Origin: JACCZX01 sp963710675
GTDB lineage: Bacteria; Pseudomonadota; Gammaproteobacteria; Burkholderiales; Burkholderiaceae_F
Direction: 5' to 3'
DNA length: 64,000 bases
NCBI GenBank assembly: GCA_963710675.1
Contig: CAVQBE010000027.1
Coordinates: 1 to 64,000 of the forward strand
The translations under genes were made by a program, and so were the position numbers. The notes beneath the pieces are model-generated. The model searched no databases and was not told the origin of the DNA. It saw only the letters and a list, made by a program, of their open reading frames with translations. Positions 33,835 through 44,255 of the stretch are shown piece by piece. Every line of letters starts with the position of its first letter. Positions within the stretch are counted from its first letter, which is position 1.

Positions 33835-35524
33835 CTAGTCGAACAATTTTTCGTCGGTGATCGCGCCCTTGCTCGCGGTCGACGCCATCTTCGCAAATTT
33901 TGCCAATACTCCCATCGTGTAGCGCGGGGTCGGTTGCTTCCACTGTGCGCGGCGCTGGCTCAACTCTTTATCTTCGACATTCAGCTGCAGCAAGAGCTTG
34001 TGCGCGTCGATCGTGATCGAATCGTTTTCTCTGACCAGCGCCAGGTTGCCGCCGACATACGCTTCGGGGGCCACATGGCCTACCACCATGCCCCAGGTGC
34101 CTCCTGAAAATCTGCCGTCGGTGATCAATCCGACGCTCTCGCCCAACCCTTTGCCTATCAGCGCCGACGTTGGCGCCAGCATTTCGCGCATTCCCGGGCC
34201 GCCCTTCGGCCCCTCGTAGCGGATTACCATCACATCGCCTGCCTTGATTCGGTCCGTCAGGATCGCGTCGATGCGGCTTCTTCGGAATCGAACACCCGCG
34301 CGGGTCCGGTGATCACTGGATTCTTAAGTCCGGTGATCTTCGCGACGCATCCTTCGGGAGCTAGATTTCCCTTCAGTACCGCCAGGTGCCCATGCGCATA
34401 CATCGGATTCAAAAACGGGCGGATAACATCCTGATCGCTGCGCGGCTCGGCCGGCACATCGGCCAGCATCTCGGCCATCGTCTTGCCGGTGATCGTGATG
34501 CAGTCGCCATGCAGCAAACCGTTGACCAGCAATATTTTCAGAACTTGTGGAATGCCACCGGCCTTGTGCAGATCGGTCGCGACATAACGCCCTGATGGCT
34601 TCAAATCTGCGAGCACCGGTACTTTTCGTCGCACTCGTTCGAAATCCTCGAGCGTCCACTCGACACCAGCCGAGTGCGCAATGGCCAGATAAGTGAAGTA
34701 CAGCGTTCGTTGAACCGCCGACGGCCATGATCAGCGACACCGCGTTTTCAATCGACTTACGCGTGATGATCTGGCGCGGCAACAATTGATTCTTGACCGC
34801 CTCAATCAGCACTCGCGCGCTTTCCGCCGTATTGCTTGCCTTCTCGTGGTCAGGATTGGCCATCGTCGACGAGTAAAGCAGGCTGAGGCCAAGCGCTTCA
34901 AATGACGAGCTCATTGTGTTCGCGGTATACATGCCGCCGCACGATCCCGAGCCCGGCACGCAGCGACGCTCGATTTCCTTGAAGTCTTTTTCGCTCAGTC
35001 GGCCCGCCTTGAACTCGCCCACTGCTTCGAACGACGAGACGATCGTCAGGTCTTTGCCTTTGTAGCGTCCGGGCTTCACCGTCCCGCCGTAGACGTAAAT
35101 TGCAGGGACATTGCAGCGTGCGATCGCCATCAACGCCGCCCGGCATGTTCTTGTCGCAGCCGCCGATCACCAGCACGCCGTCCATCCATTGGCCGAGCAC
35201 GCACGTTTCGATCGAATCTGCGATCACTTCGCGCGATACCAGCGAATACTTCATGCCCTCGGTGCCCATGCTGATCGCGTCCGATACTGTCGGCGTGCCA
35301 AACACCTGAGCGTTCGCGCCGCATTCTTGAGTCTCGGCGATCGCCGCATCGGCGAGCTGCTGCAGCCCTGCATTGCATGGCGTGATCGTCGAGTGGCCGT
35401 TGGCTACGCCGATCATCGGCTTGTCGAAGTCTTCGTCCTGGTAGCCCATCGCGTAATACATCGCGCGATTGGCGGAGCGGGCGACGCCTTGGGTGACGTG
35501 CTTCGAGCGTTCGTTGTTCGGCAT
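33835..35524 (-). pseudogene. ilvD: dihydroxy-acid dehydratase, three frameshifts
   Basis: Successive frames encode an almost complete IlvD, the Fe-S dehydratase of Val/Leu/Ile synthesis. The sequence begins MPNNERSKHVTQGVARSANRAMYYAMGY and includes TPCNAGL, GGCDKNMPG, GSGSCGGMYTANTMS and the C-terminal RYEGPKGGPGMREML, GRFSGGTWG. Breaks fall near 35140 (one extra G), 34705 (one extra T) and 34260 (one missing base). Each is a single-base event beside a short run, and all cluster-binding cysteines are kept. As this gene is needed for prototrophy, the lesions are more likely sequence errors than decay. Confidence 0.9.
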
Positions 35525-35593
35525 GGTGATCGAGAGTTGGATGAGTTGCAGGGTGATCAGCAATAATAGGGCACGCTCCGTGCGTGAGCTGCC

Positions 35594-36387
35594 GTGCCCT
35601 ACATCCACAACCTTGACCCAATCGCATTCTCGATCGGGCCGCTCGCGATTCGCTGGTACGGCTTGATGTACCTGATCGGGTTCTGCTGTTTCTCGTGCTG
35701 GGCAAGCTGCGCGCGCGAGCCATGGCGCGACATGAGTCGCAGGACGTCGACGATCTGCTGTTCTACGGAATGATCGGCATGATCGTCGGTGGCCGCCTCG
35801 GGCACGTTTGTTCTACGGGCCGCTGTCGTACTACCTCGCGCATCCGCTCGAGATCTTCGCGGTGTGGAAGGGTGGCATGGCGTCGCACGGCGGGATCATC
35901 GGCGTCATCGTTGCGATGGCGCTATTCGCAAAGGTCCGCGGAAAGTCGTTTCTGCGCGTCGCGGACTTCGTCGTCCCACTGGTGCCCCTTGGGCCTCGGT
36001 GCCGGCCGCATTGGTAACTTCATCAACGGTGAGCTCTGGGGCCGCGCAGCTGACTTCGCCCACGCTGCCGTGGGCGGTTGTGTTTCCCAGGCGGGCGATG
36101 CGTGGCGCGACACCCTTCGCAGATCTATCAGTTTCTGCTCGAGGGCGTCACACTTTTTGTGATCTTGTGGATGTATTCGCGCAAGCCGCGTGCGCCGGCA
36201 CGGTCGGCAGCCTCTTTCTGATTTTTTATGGCTTGTTGCGCATCGTCGGCGAGGTGTTTCGTCAGCCCGAGGCGCTGTACGGTCACATGCCGCTTGGGAT
36301 GTCCGCCGGGCAATGGTTATCGGTTCCGATGGTCGTCATCGGGTCGTCTGCTTCATGCTGTTGCGCCGCAACGGCCTGAATGCCTGA
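35594..36387 (+). pseudogene. lgt: prolipoprotein diacylglyceryl transferase, many frameshifts
   Basis: Frames joined in order give a full Lgt, the essential membrane enzyme that lipidates prolipoproteins. Segments are IHNLDPIAFSIGPLAIRWYGLMYLIGF, the MASHGGIIGV signature, LGAGRIGNFINGELWGR (phosphatidylglycerol-binding region), and GSLFLIFYGLLRIVGEVFRQPE. At least five single-base indels break the 790-bp gene (near 35690, 35807, 35990, 36065-36120, 36200, 36345). Since lgt is essential in most Gram-negatives, these are almost surely consensus errors. The GTG at 35594 is a tentative start, 69 bp from the divergent ilvD start. Confidence 0.88.
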
Positions 36388-37659
36388 CGTGACGCAGAAG
36401 CCATCAGCAAGTTGCTGGTCGAGCGTGAGGTCGAAGAGTTCATTCGCACGTGTCGCCGGCTGTTGTCCGCGCGGGGTGAAGTCCAACAGCGCGGTCCACG
36501 CGGCCACCGCACTTCGGCAATATCAGCATTTGTCCGAAGCCGCAGCAGCTCAGATTCTTCGAGCATCTCGACGAGCAGTTCGGGCTCGATGCCTGCGGAC
36601 GTGCTGGTAGCGGCGCAGCGTTACGCGGCGGAGCCGACTGTGCAAACGCTGATGCACCTGACGGCAGTCGCCGAACCTCCGCGCCAGGAATTGCTGCGCC
36701 GCTTGAATCGCGCTCCGGGCGGAACCGCGCTGATCGTGCAGATGCGCCGGCAGTTGCTGCGCATGCTTCCGCAGCATCCGCACCTGGCCGCGGTCGAAGC
36801 GGATTTCTTTCATTTGCTGTCGTCCTGGTTCAATCCCGGCTTTCTCGAAATGCAGAAGGTCGATTGGAACTCGCCCGCACAACTGCTCGAGCAGATCATT
36901 CAGCACGAAGCGGTGCATGCGATCGACGGCTGGGATGATCTGCGCCGGCGCCTGCAGCCCGATCGCCGATGTTTTGCATTCTTCCATCCGCAGCTGCCCG
37001 CCGAGCCGCTGATCTTCGTCGAGATCGCGCTGGTGCAGGAAATGCCTGCCGCGATAGCGCCTCTGATCGAAAAGTCGGCGCAGCCGGCCGAGGCAAAGCG
37101 TTACAAGGTCGCGACGTTTTATTCGATCAGCAATTGCCAGCCGGGATTGCGCGGCGTCTCGCTCGGGTAATTTCCTGATCAAGCGGGTTGCGGAGCAATT
37201 GCACGCGGAGTTTCCTTCGATTCGCACTTTTTGCACGCTGTCACCGATTCCGGGATTTGCGCGATGGTTGCGAGAAGTCAACATCGATGCGCCCGAGTTC
37301 GGCAAGGTGCGCGCCCAATTGCAATCGGCGCTGAGCAAACTTGGCAGCGACAGAAACGTGCCCGAATCAGCAATCGGCGTCGCAGGAGCGAGCGCGATGC
37401 GCTGCTTGCGCTCGCATCGATCTACCTGCGCTTCGCGTCGCCTACCCCCGGTGGCGATCCGGTTGCGAAATTTCACCTGGGCAATGGCGCGCGACTGCAG
37501 CGCATCAACTGGGCGGGTGATCTGTCGAAGAATGGCCTCCGGCAATCGGGTGGAATGATGGTCAACTATCTGTACGATCTCGCCAAAGTTGAGGAGTATC
37601 ACGAGCGATTTCTCGAAGGTAGCGTGGTGCACGCACAGGCGGTCGCCCGATTGGTATAA
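36380..37659 (+). pseudogene. malonyl-CoA decarboxylase, several frameshifts
   Basis: Frames joined in order encode malonyl-CoA decarboxylase (MCD/MatA), which converts malonyl-CoA to acetyl-CoA and CO2. Recognisable segments are QIIQHEAVHAIDGWDDLRRRLQPDRRCFAFFHPQLP, FYSISNCQPGLRGVSLG with the active-site Ser region, FCTLSPIPGFARWL, and FHLGNGARLQRINW with the catalytic-His motif. Breaks occur near 36405, 36550, 37165 and 37380. The ATG overlaps the lgt stop. It is the first gene of a malonate operon with a Bug protein, an enoyl-CoA hydratase and a malonyl-CoA synthetase. Confidence 0.85.
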
Positions 37660-37734
37660 GTCCGGTATCACGTCCTCGACAGTCCGCGCGAAGATGCGAG
37701 ATCATGTACAAAATTGACCAGCCAAGGAGACAGC

Positions 37735-38706
37735 ATGAGATTTTTGATCGCCATCATGGTGGCGCTGCTTGCGACTGTGGCGTCGCCGGTTCAGGCGCAG
37801 GCGTGGCCGAACAAGCCGATCACTTTGGTCGTTCCGTTCCCGCCGGGCGGTGGCACTGATGCATTCGCGCGCCCGCTCGCGGTGATCCTGTCGAAGCAAC
37901 TCGGTAGGCCGGTGATCATTGACAATCGGGGTGGCGCGGGCGGCACGGTCGGTGCATCGATTGCGGCCAAGGCGGCCCCCGACGGTTACACGTTTTTCCT
38001 CGGCGCGGTTCACCACGCGATTGCACCCAGCTTTTATCCGAAACTCGACTACAACATCGAGACCGATCTGGTTCCGCTGACGATCATTGCGAATCCGCCG
38101 CAGATCATTGTCGTCAATCCCACGCGCGTCAAGGCCGAGAACTTCAAGGAGTTTCTCGACTACGTTCGAAAAAGAATCCGGGCAAGCTGAACTACGCGTC
38201 GGCAGGCAACGGCACCTCGCATCATCTCGCCGGGCGAGCTATTCAAGATTCAGAGCAAGACATTCATCATTCACATTCCTTATCGCGGTGCAGGTCCCGC
38301 GCTGAACGATCTGCTGGCGGGCAACGTCGACATGATGTTCGACGGCCTTGGTTCATCCGCGCAGCACATTCGAGGCGGGTCGCATCAAGCCGTTCGCAAT
38401 TGCAGCGACCAGCGCGATCACCTGCGTTTCCGAATGTTCCGACGACGGCTGAAGTGGGCATGCCTGACTATGTCGTATCAACGTGGTATGGCATCTGGGG
38501 TGTCAAGGGAACGCCGAAGGACATTCTCGATCGCATGCATGCAGAAGTGGTCAAGGCGGTTTCGAGCCCCGAGCTGCGCGAGATCTGGGCCAGCCAGGGT
38601 TCGGACACCACAACCATGACGCCGGACCAGTTTTCGAAACTGCTGTCGAGCGAGATCAAGCGCTGGGCAGCAGGTTACGAAGGCGTCTGGCGCGAAACTG
38701 GATTGA
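37735..38706 (+). pseudogene. Bug/TctC-family binding protein, frameshifted
   Basis: A Bug receptor of normal length when frames are joined. It has a leader MRFLIAIMVALLATVASPVQAQA, WPNKPITLVVPFPPGGGTDAFARPLA, GGAGGTVGASIAAKAAPDGYTF, then HIPYRGAGPALNDLLAGNVDMMFDG, and GIWGVKGTPKDILDRMHAEV. The true C-terminus is in another frame and reads VTKASGAKLD, the usual Bug ending, with a TGA at 38704-38706. Breaks fall near 38170, 38225, 38370, 38430 and 38675. Because it lies inside a malonate operon, malonate or a related diacid is the likely ligand. Confidence 0.85.
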
Positions 38707-38711
38707 CGCAA

Positions 38712-39494
38712 ATGGCGGGCAAAGTCGACGCTTCATTCGACGGCAGCGTCGCCACCGTTACGCTCGACTCGCCCGGCAAGCTCAATGCCGTCAGCGTTGC
38801 AATGTGGCAAGGCCTGGCGCGGATGTTCAACGAGATCGGTGATGCGGATTCGTCTGCGCGTGATCGTGATTCGCGGGCGCCGGTGGCAACTTTGCTGCGG
38901 GCGCTGATATCGAGGAATTCGATCGCGTACGTCACGATCCGTCGAGCGGGCGGCAGTATCACCTCGAAACCATCGGCGAACGCGCTAACTGCGATCGATC
39001 GGTGTCCAGTCCCGCTGATGGCTGCGATCGAAGGCGTGTGCGTCGGCGGCGGGCTTGAGATCGCTTCGTTGTGCGACATTCGACTTGCGGCCGACACCGC
39101 GCGCTTTGGTGTGCCGATCGGTCGCCTGGGATTTCCGTTGGCGCTGCCCGAGTTGGTGCCGTTGCTACGCCTGGCCGGGCCCGTCGGTCGCCGCCGAAAT
39201 GTTCTGGAAAGCCGCATCCTGTCTGCTGATGAAGCGGACGTGCGGCGACTGATTACGCGCGTGGTCCGGCCGCTGCGTTCGAACTGAATTGCAGCTGTGC
39301 GTCGCCATATTGCCGCCGGCTCGCCACTGGCCGCGCGGCAGAACAAGGCCAATATTCGCCGCTTCCAGTCGCGCGGACTGGATTACACGCAGCGCGAGCT
39401 CGACGAGAGCTTCGCGTTTCTCGACTCGCACGATTACCACGAGGGCGTGCGCGCGTTTCTCGCAAAACGCCCGCCAAATTTTCTCGGCAAATAA
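38712..39494 (+). pseudogene. enoyl-CoA hydratase/isomerase, frameshifted
   Basis: A crotonase-fold enzyme beginning MAGKVDASFDGSVATVTLDSPGKLNAVSVAMWQGL. Further on are PLMAAIEGVCVGGGLEIASLCDIRLAADTARFGVPIGRLGFP with the oxyanion-hole Gly-Gly, and after later breaks a C-terminal helix region QNKANIRRFQ...HEGVRAFLAKRPPNF. Frameshifts are seen near 38855, 38905-38960, 39195 and 39290. It lies 5 bp after the Bug gene and 4 bp before the malonyl-CoA synthetase. Its substrate in a malonate pathway is unclear. Confidence 0.82.
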
Positions 39495-39498
39495 GTGG

Positions 39499-41081
39499 AT
39501 GAGTTCGCAGCAGCCGAACCTTTATGCGGCGATCGAGCGCCGTTATCCGAGCGATCTCGACTCGGTTTGCATCGAAACAATCGACGCGGTGGATCTACAG
39601 CTGGCGCGATCATGCACCTTGCGAGCGGTTGCATTGCGAAATGGCTGGCATCGTTGCAGCTGAAACGCGGCGACCGCGTCGCGGTGCAAGTCGAAAAGTC
39701 GCCCGAGTGCCTGATGCTATATCTGGCAACTTTGCGCGCCGGCATGGTGTATGTGCCTTTGAACACTGCCTATCAACGCTCCGAGCTCGACTATTTCCTG
39801 CGCGATGCCGAGCCCGCGGTCGTTGTCTGCACGCCCGCACGGTTCGACGGAAATCGAACCGATCGCGCGCGCGGCGGGTTGCCGCCATGTGATGACGCTC
39901 GGTGAGCAGCGCGATGGCACGTTGCTCGCTGCTGCGCGCTCAGTTTTCTTCAGAGACATGCGAGACGGTCCACCGCGCTGCTGACGATCTGGCAGCGATT
40001 CTTTACACGTCTGGTACCACAGGTCGCAGCAAGGGCGCGATGTTGTCGCATCGCAATCTGAGCTCCAACGCGATGACTCTCGATCAATTCTGGGGGTTCA
40101 AGGCGGCACGCGAAGCCGGCAAACAGGACGTGCTGCTGCATGCGCTTCCGCTTTTTCACGTGCACGGATTGTTCGTCGCTTCGCACGCGGCGCTCTTGGT
40201 GGCGCGAAGATGCTGATGCTGCCGCGGTTTGATGTAGGTGCGTGCTCGAACGCCTGCCACGCGCGACCGTAATGATGGGCGTGCCCACGTTCTATACCCG
40301 GTTACTTGAGCGAGCCAGCGTTTGGTCGCGAACATTGCTGCTCGATGCGCCTTTTTATTGCCGGCTCGGCACCACTGTTGGCCGAAACACATCAGCAATT
40401 CGAGCAGCGAACCGGCCATCGAATACTCGAGCGCTACGGTATGTCTGAAACGCTAATGCTGGTCTCCAACCCGTATTTCGAAACCGATGGACGAACGTCT
40501 TGCCGGCACCGTCGGCGTGCCTTTGCCGGGCATTGGCGTCCGCGTTGTCAGCGACGATGGCGCGCAGTGCAGGGTCGGGGAGATCGGTGCGGTCCAGGTT
40601 AAAGGGCCGAGCGTATTCGGCGGTTACTGGCGGATGCCGGAGAAGACGAAGCGAGGAATTCACTTCGGATGGCTGGTTCGGACCGGAGACGTCGGACACT
40701 TTGGCGGGAAGGGGGTCCCGGATCGGTATCTGACGCTGGTCGGCCGCTCGAAGGACCTGATCATTTCGGGCGGCTACAACGTCTATCCAAAGGAAATCGA
40801 AGGGTACATCGATGAGATTGATGATGTGGCCGAATCGGCAGTGGTCGGTATTCCACATGTCCGACTTTGGCGAAGCCGTGATCGCGGTGGTCGTTGCGAA
40901 TGCCGACGCAGCCCATAGCGCGACTTCGATCGTCGAAGCACTAAAGGGCCGCATTGCCAACTACAAGGTGCCCAAGCGCGTTTTCGTCGTCGATGCTCTT
41001 CCTCGCAACGCGATGGGCAAAGTACAGAAGAACATTCTGCGCGAACGTTACAAAGAGTCGCTCAGGGCGGGCTCCAAGTGA
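39499..41081 (+). pseudogene. malonyl-CoA synthetase (MatB-like AMP-forming ligase), frameshifted
   Basis: An ANL-superfamily acyl-CoA ligase. It begins MSSQQPNLYAAIERRYPSD, and has RVAVQVEKSPECLMLYLATLRAGMVYVPLNTAY, the P-loop ILYTSGTTGRSKGAMLSHRNL, ALPLFHVHGLFV (MatB-typical), the VGVPLPGIGVRVV and SGGYNVYPKEIE core, and the C-terminal catalytic lysine in PRNAMGKVQKN. At least five breaks (near 39610, 39840, 39900, 40205, 40250, 40360, 40480, 40855) disrupt it. The MatB assignment rests on these motifs and on the co-located malonyl-CoA decarboxylase. Confidence 0.85.
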
Positions 41082-41694
41082 CGCATCCCTGCACGCTGCG
41101 TAGAAGTAAAGGCAAACGGTGGCCGCCCCATCGGGACGCTTTTGCCGCCGCGTGGCGGCATCGCCAGCACGGCCTCGATAAATCCCGTCTTCCCGTTGGT
41201 GTAAGCGTCGCGGTCGAACTGTGAAGCGCGCGGCAAGCCGGCGCTTGACCTCCGCATAGCGTGACGGCAAGCCAAGCATCGTCGCGCAGACTATTGCGAA
41301 ACTTCATGTATCGCTTCCAGTACACGCCGTTTTTTTCGACGACGTGCACATGGTGCGTCCTCACACCATTGACGACCCGCTTGAAGAATCTGCGATCGGG
41401 CAGCGCGCGTTCATATTCTGGGATGTATTGGTAACCGAAAACCGCCAACCGTCTAGCCTGCGTCTCGAACGCGGCCAGCGATTCCACGCCCACCAGCATG
41501 TCAATGATCGGCTTGGCGGCGAGGCCTGGCACGGCAGTGCTGCCGATGTGCTCGATGGAAGGCTGCAGCTCGCTGAGCGCTACGTGCAATAGCTGGGATT
41601 CGATTCGGAACCGCGCCGGCCATGCGGCGTCATGGGGAACGACCACGATTTCATCGGAACTATGTACCGGGGCGGACAAGCTGGCCGGGATCAT
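41048..41694 (-). pseudogene. GrpB-family (UPF0157) protein, frameshifted
   Basis: A nucleotidyltransferase-like GrpB/CoaE-associated family protein. It has EIVVVPHDAAWPARFRIES, IEHIGSTAVPGLAAKPIIDMLVGVES, HHVHVVEKNG and FRNSLRDD, then after a break near 41270 KRRLAARF and after a second near 41210 DAYTNGKTGFIEAVLA. The fold is known; its biochemical role is not well defined. The exact stop is uncertain, and the frame shown overlaps the convergent matB end by 34 bp. It closes the indel-rich block. Confidence 0.78.
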
Positions 41695-41860
41695 CGTGAC
41701 GCTCCCGTCGGAAAAAAAGTCGTGGTGTTCGTCATGTCCGCTCCTGAGTTGCCCCCGCATTGCAGGAATAAGCGAACGTTAGAGCCCAGAAGGCACGGGC
41801 GCAGCCGACCGTTACGTGCCCGCACCGCCGAATATTCACAAGCCGCGCAAAAGGCGGGAA

Positions 41861-42499
41861 TTACCAGCGAGAGGGCGGCTTTCTGTTGATCGTGATCTGG
41901 CGATTCTCGATCGTCACATAGCCGCCAATGGTCAGGTCTTTGAAGATGCGGCTGATCATGTCCCGCGACGCGCCAACCCGGTCGGCAATATCCTGCTGCG
42001 TCATTTTCTCGGGCACGACCAGCTTGCCGCCGTCTTCCTTGGCGAGCGATAGCAGCAGGCGCGCTACCCGCCCATACACGTCCATCAGCGCCAGGTTCTT
42101 GACGTTGTCGGTGGCAATGCGCGCGCGGTCGATCAGCGTGCTGATCAGCGTCATTGCGACGTCCGGGTTTTGCGCGATTGCTGCGCGCAGCTCTTCGCGC
42201 ATCACCACTGCGCAGGTCGTCGGCTCCAGCGTCATCACAGACGCCGAGCGCGGACGCCCATCCAGGGACATCTCGCCGACATAGTCGCCTGCGCCGTAGG
42301 TATCCAGAATCATCTCGCGCCCGTCGTCGTCCGAAACGTACACCTTGACCTTGCCTGCCAAGATGACGAATAGCGAGTCGCCGCGGTCACCTTCGTTGAT
42401 GATGACGGCGTTCTTCGGAAATGTGCGGGTCTGGCCGCGCATCGCCAGCTCGCGCACCATCGGGTCGCCAATGGCGCCGATCATTTGTTCGGTAGTCAT
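41861..42499 (-). CDS. Crp/Fnr-family transcriptional regulator
   Basis: A 212-residue regulator. The N-terminal cyclic-nucleotide-binding-like beta roll has INEGDRGDSLFVILAGKVKVYV and the GEMSLDGRPRSASV cassette, close to the cAMP-binding FGExSxxxxxxRxA consensus. A dimer helix (~112-140) precedes the winged helix with MTQQDIADRVGASRDMISRIFKDL. The recognition helix has Arg-Asp...Ser-Arg, more Crp-like than Fnr-like. There are no N-terminal Fe-S cysteines. It appears monocistronic; targets are unknown. Confidence 0.93.
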   Translation of the reverse strand: MTTEQMIGAIGDPMVRELAMRGQTRTFPKNAVIINEGDRGDSLFVILAGKVKVYVSDDDGREMILDTYGAGDYVGEMSLDGRPRSASVMTLEPTTCAVVMREELRAAIAQNPDVAMTLISTLIDRARIATDNVKNLALMDVYGRVARLLLSLAKEDGGKLVVPEKMTQQDIADRVGASRDMISRIFKDLTIGGYVTIENRQITINRKPPSRW

Positions 42500-42590
42500 T
42501 GCTTCCTATTTTGCGCTGTTTCGAGCTAATTATCGCGTGTAGGAAAAATATGGCCAGCCGTTAGCCCAGGTCGAAAACGGGGTGGGCAAC

Positions 42591-43055
42591 TTAGGTCTTG
42601 ACGAGTCGGGTGGTGATGTAGCGCCATTGGCTTGCCGTAACCGGCGTAATTGATAGCCTATTGGCGCGTCTCAGGACGATCATGTCGGCCAGCGCTGGGT
42701 GCTCGCGCAACTCGGCAAGCGATACAAGGCGTGTTTTCTTCAGCGCCTTGATATCGACCATCGTCCAACGGGGTGCTTCGCGCTTCGAGCCCGCGTCGTA
42801 GTACTTACTCTTTCGATCGAACTGTGTCGGGTCCGGATAGGGTTCGCTCGCAACCTCTGCCAGGCCGACGATGCCGGGCTCGGCGCAGCTCGAGTGGTAG
42901 AAAAATACGCCGTCGCCTGGGTTCATACCGTCGCGCATGAAATTGCGTGCCTGATACCCACGCACGCCTGTCCACGGGACAGTCGCGCGCGGCGCGGCGA
43001 GCGCATCGTCAATCGAACACTCGTCGGGTTCCGATTTCATCAGCCAGTAATTCAT
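42591..43055 (-). CDS. EVE domain protein
   Basis: A 154-residue PUA-like EVE domain protein: MNYWLMKSEPDECSIDDA, WTGVRGYQARNFMRDGMNPGDGVFFYHSS, GIVGLAEVASEPYPDPTQFD and WTMVDIKALKKTR. EVE domains bind modified bases in nucleic acids; free-standing beta-proteobacterial members have no settled role. It lies 2 bp downstream of the DUF4197 gene and is probably co-transcribed with it. Confidence 0.92.
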   Translation of the reverse strand: MNYWLMKSEPDECSIDDALAAPRATVPWTGVRGYQARNFMRDGMNPGDGVFFYHSSCAEPGIVGLAEVASEPYPDPTQFDRKSKYYDAGSKREAPRWTMVDIKALKKTRLVSLAELREHPALADMIVLRRANRLSITPVTASQWRYITTRLVKT

Positions 43056-43057
43056 CG

Positions 43058-43771
43058 CTAGTTCAGGGCGCCGAATACGCGTCTGATGATGTCGCTGCCG
43101 GCTCCTAGTGGATCGGCGCGAATCTTCTTTTCCTCTTCGGCGATCATGGTGTACAGCCCGTCGAGTGCCTTCTGCGTGACGTAGCGCTCCACTGTCGCCT
43201 GCTCTGGCTTTACCAATCCGAATGCTGCGCCCTGGCCGGCGAGCGTGTTGTACTGCTGGGCCAGGCCGCTCTTCTCTGTTACGCGTCGCACGATCGGAAG
43301 AAAGCGCTCGGACAGTGGCCCTTCCGTCTTTGACTTAAAGAATTGAGTGACGGAGTCATCACCGCCGCGCAGTATTTGTTTGGCGTCATCGACGCTCATT
43401 GACTTCACCGCATTGGTCAGCAATGTCCTTGCCTGCGGCACTGCCTGCTCTGCTGCGCGATTGATCGCGAGCTCAAGTGCATCAACCTCTTCGGCCTTGC
43501 CCATCAGTCGCAGAGCACTGCGCACACGCTGCAGTTGGTCCGGCAGCGGAATTCGTACTTTCGGATTTGCCCAGAAACCGTCGGTACGCCCCAGGCTCGC
43601 TACTGCGACGGCGGCGCCTCTGTCCAGAGCTGCCTTTAGGCCTGCCGTCGCATCGCGTCCGCTCAGTTGCTCGAGTGACTGTGCTGCCAGAGGCGGGCTT
43701 GCAACGGCCACCAGGGCGACGCCGACGGCCCGGAGCACCGCGAAGAATTTTGCACCGGAGAATCTGCTCAT
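43058..43771 (-). CDS. DUF4197 exported protein
   Basis: A 237-residue protein with an N-terminal signal peptide (VGVALVAVASPPLAAQS). The all-helical mature domain has DATAGLKAALDRGAAVAVASLGRTDGFWANPKVRIPLP, SVDDAKQILRGGDDSVTQFF and QKALDGLYTMIAEEEKKIRADP, the pattern of DUF4197. The function is unknown; the location is periplasmic by inference. The start at 43771 overlaps the upstream membrane-protein stop by one base (TGATG). Confidence 0.88.
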   Translation of the reverse strand: MSRFSGAKFFAVLRAVGVALVAVASPPLAAQSLEQLSGRDATAGLKAALDRGAAVAVASLGRTDGFWANPKVRIPLPDQLQRVRSALRLMGKAEEVDALELAINRAAEQAVPQARTLLTNAVKSMSVDDAKQILRGGDDSVTQFFKSKTEGPLSERFLPIVRRVTEKSGLAQQYNTLAGQGAAFGLVKPEQATVERYVTQKALDGLYTMIAEEEKKIRADPLGAGSDIIRRVFGALN

Positions 43772-44061
43772 CACTTGGGAGTTCCTTCGTCGGGATTGCG
43801 CTGAAGCCGCCACACGATAACGCCGGCGATCACGGGTCCGAGCGCCCAAGCCGCGGCCAGAACCACCGAATACAGATTGGAACCGTTGGCGGAAGTGCCG
43901 ACCTGAAAGCTGACGAACAGTGCTCCGAGCAGCAGCGTCAGCGCCGCCACTATCCACGCTCCATAACGGAGTGTCAGCAGCCACGGATAGACAAAAATTC
44001 CGAGGGCGACGATCAGCGCAATTGTGATCGCACCGCCTGCTTGAACCGGGAGTTCATTCAT
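43771..44061 (-). CDS. small multi-span membrane protein, unknown
   Basis: A 96-residue protein with three predicted membrane segments (about residues 10-27, 33-52, 63-84) and a short charged tail (RLQRNPDEGTPK). It starts at MNELPVQAGGAITIAL. It is coupled by a one-base stop/start overlap to the DUF4197 gene, so membrane protein, DUF4197 and EVE protein form one unit. No family recognised. Confidence 0.65.
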   Translation of the reverse strand: MNELPVQAGGAITIALIVALGIFVYPWLLTLRYGAWIVAALTLLLGALFVSFQVGTSANGSNLYSVVLAAAWALGPVIAGVIVWRLQRNPDEGTPK

Positions 44062-44255
44062 CCGGTGGAGTCTAGCCGTGCCGATCGCTGAGGCCTGCGG
44101 CGTGAATATTCTGCAGCCAGCGTGCGGCGGCCGCTGCTGCGGCTCTCCGTTGAACCATCGAACATCCACACAGGAGTTAGACGTTTATCGGTCGTCGCCT
44201 TTGCCGGCCGTTTGCGATTAGTTGGCTAGAGGCCGGAAATTGTTGCAACGAACGG

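Noticed and set aside
38400..39287. A single fused Bug-enoyl-CoA hydratase protein
   Set aside because: The open frame joins the two only because of an indel; the Bug C-terminus VTKASGAKLD with its own TGA at 38704-38706 exists in another frame, 5 bp before the hydratase ATG.
33835..41694. Interpretation of the frameshifted block as a decaying genomic island
   Set aside because: Essential or near-essential genes (lgt, ilvD) are included, motifs are intact, indels are single-base, and no insertion sequence or large deletion is present.
41828..41840. GAATATTC palindromes at about 12873, 41830 and 44104 as a shared operator
   Set aside because: Eight-base palindromes with unrelated flanks and gene contexts; chance occurrence is likely.
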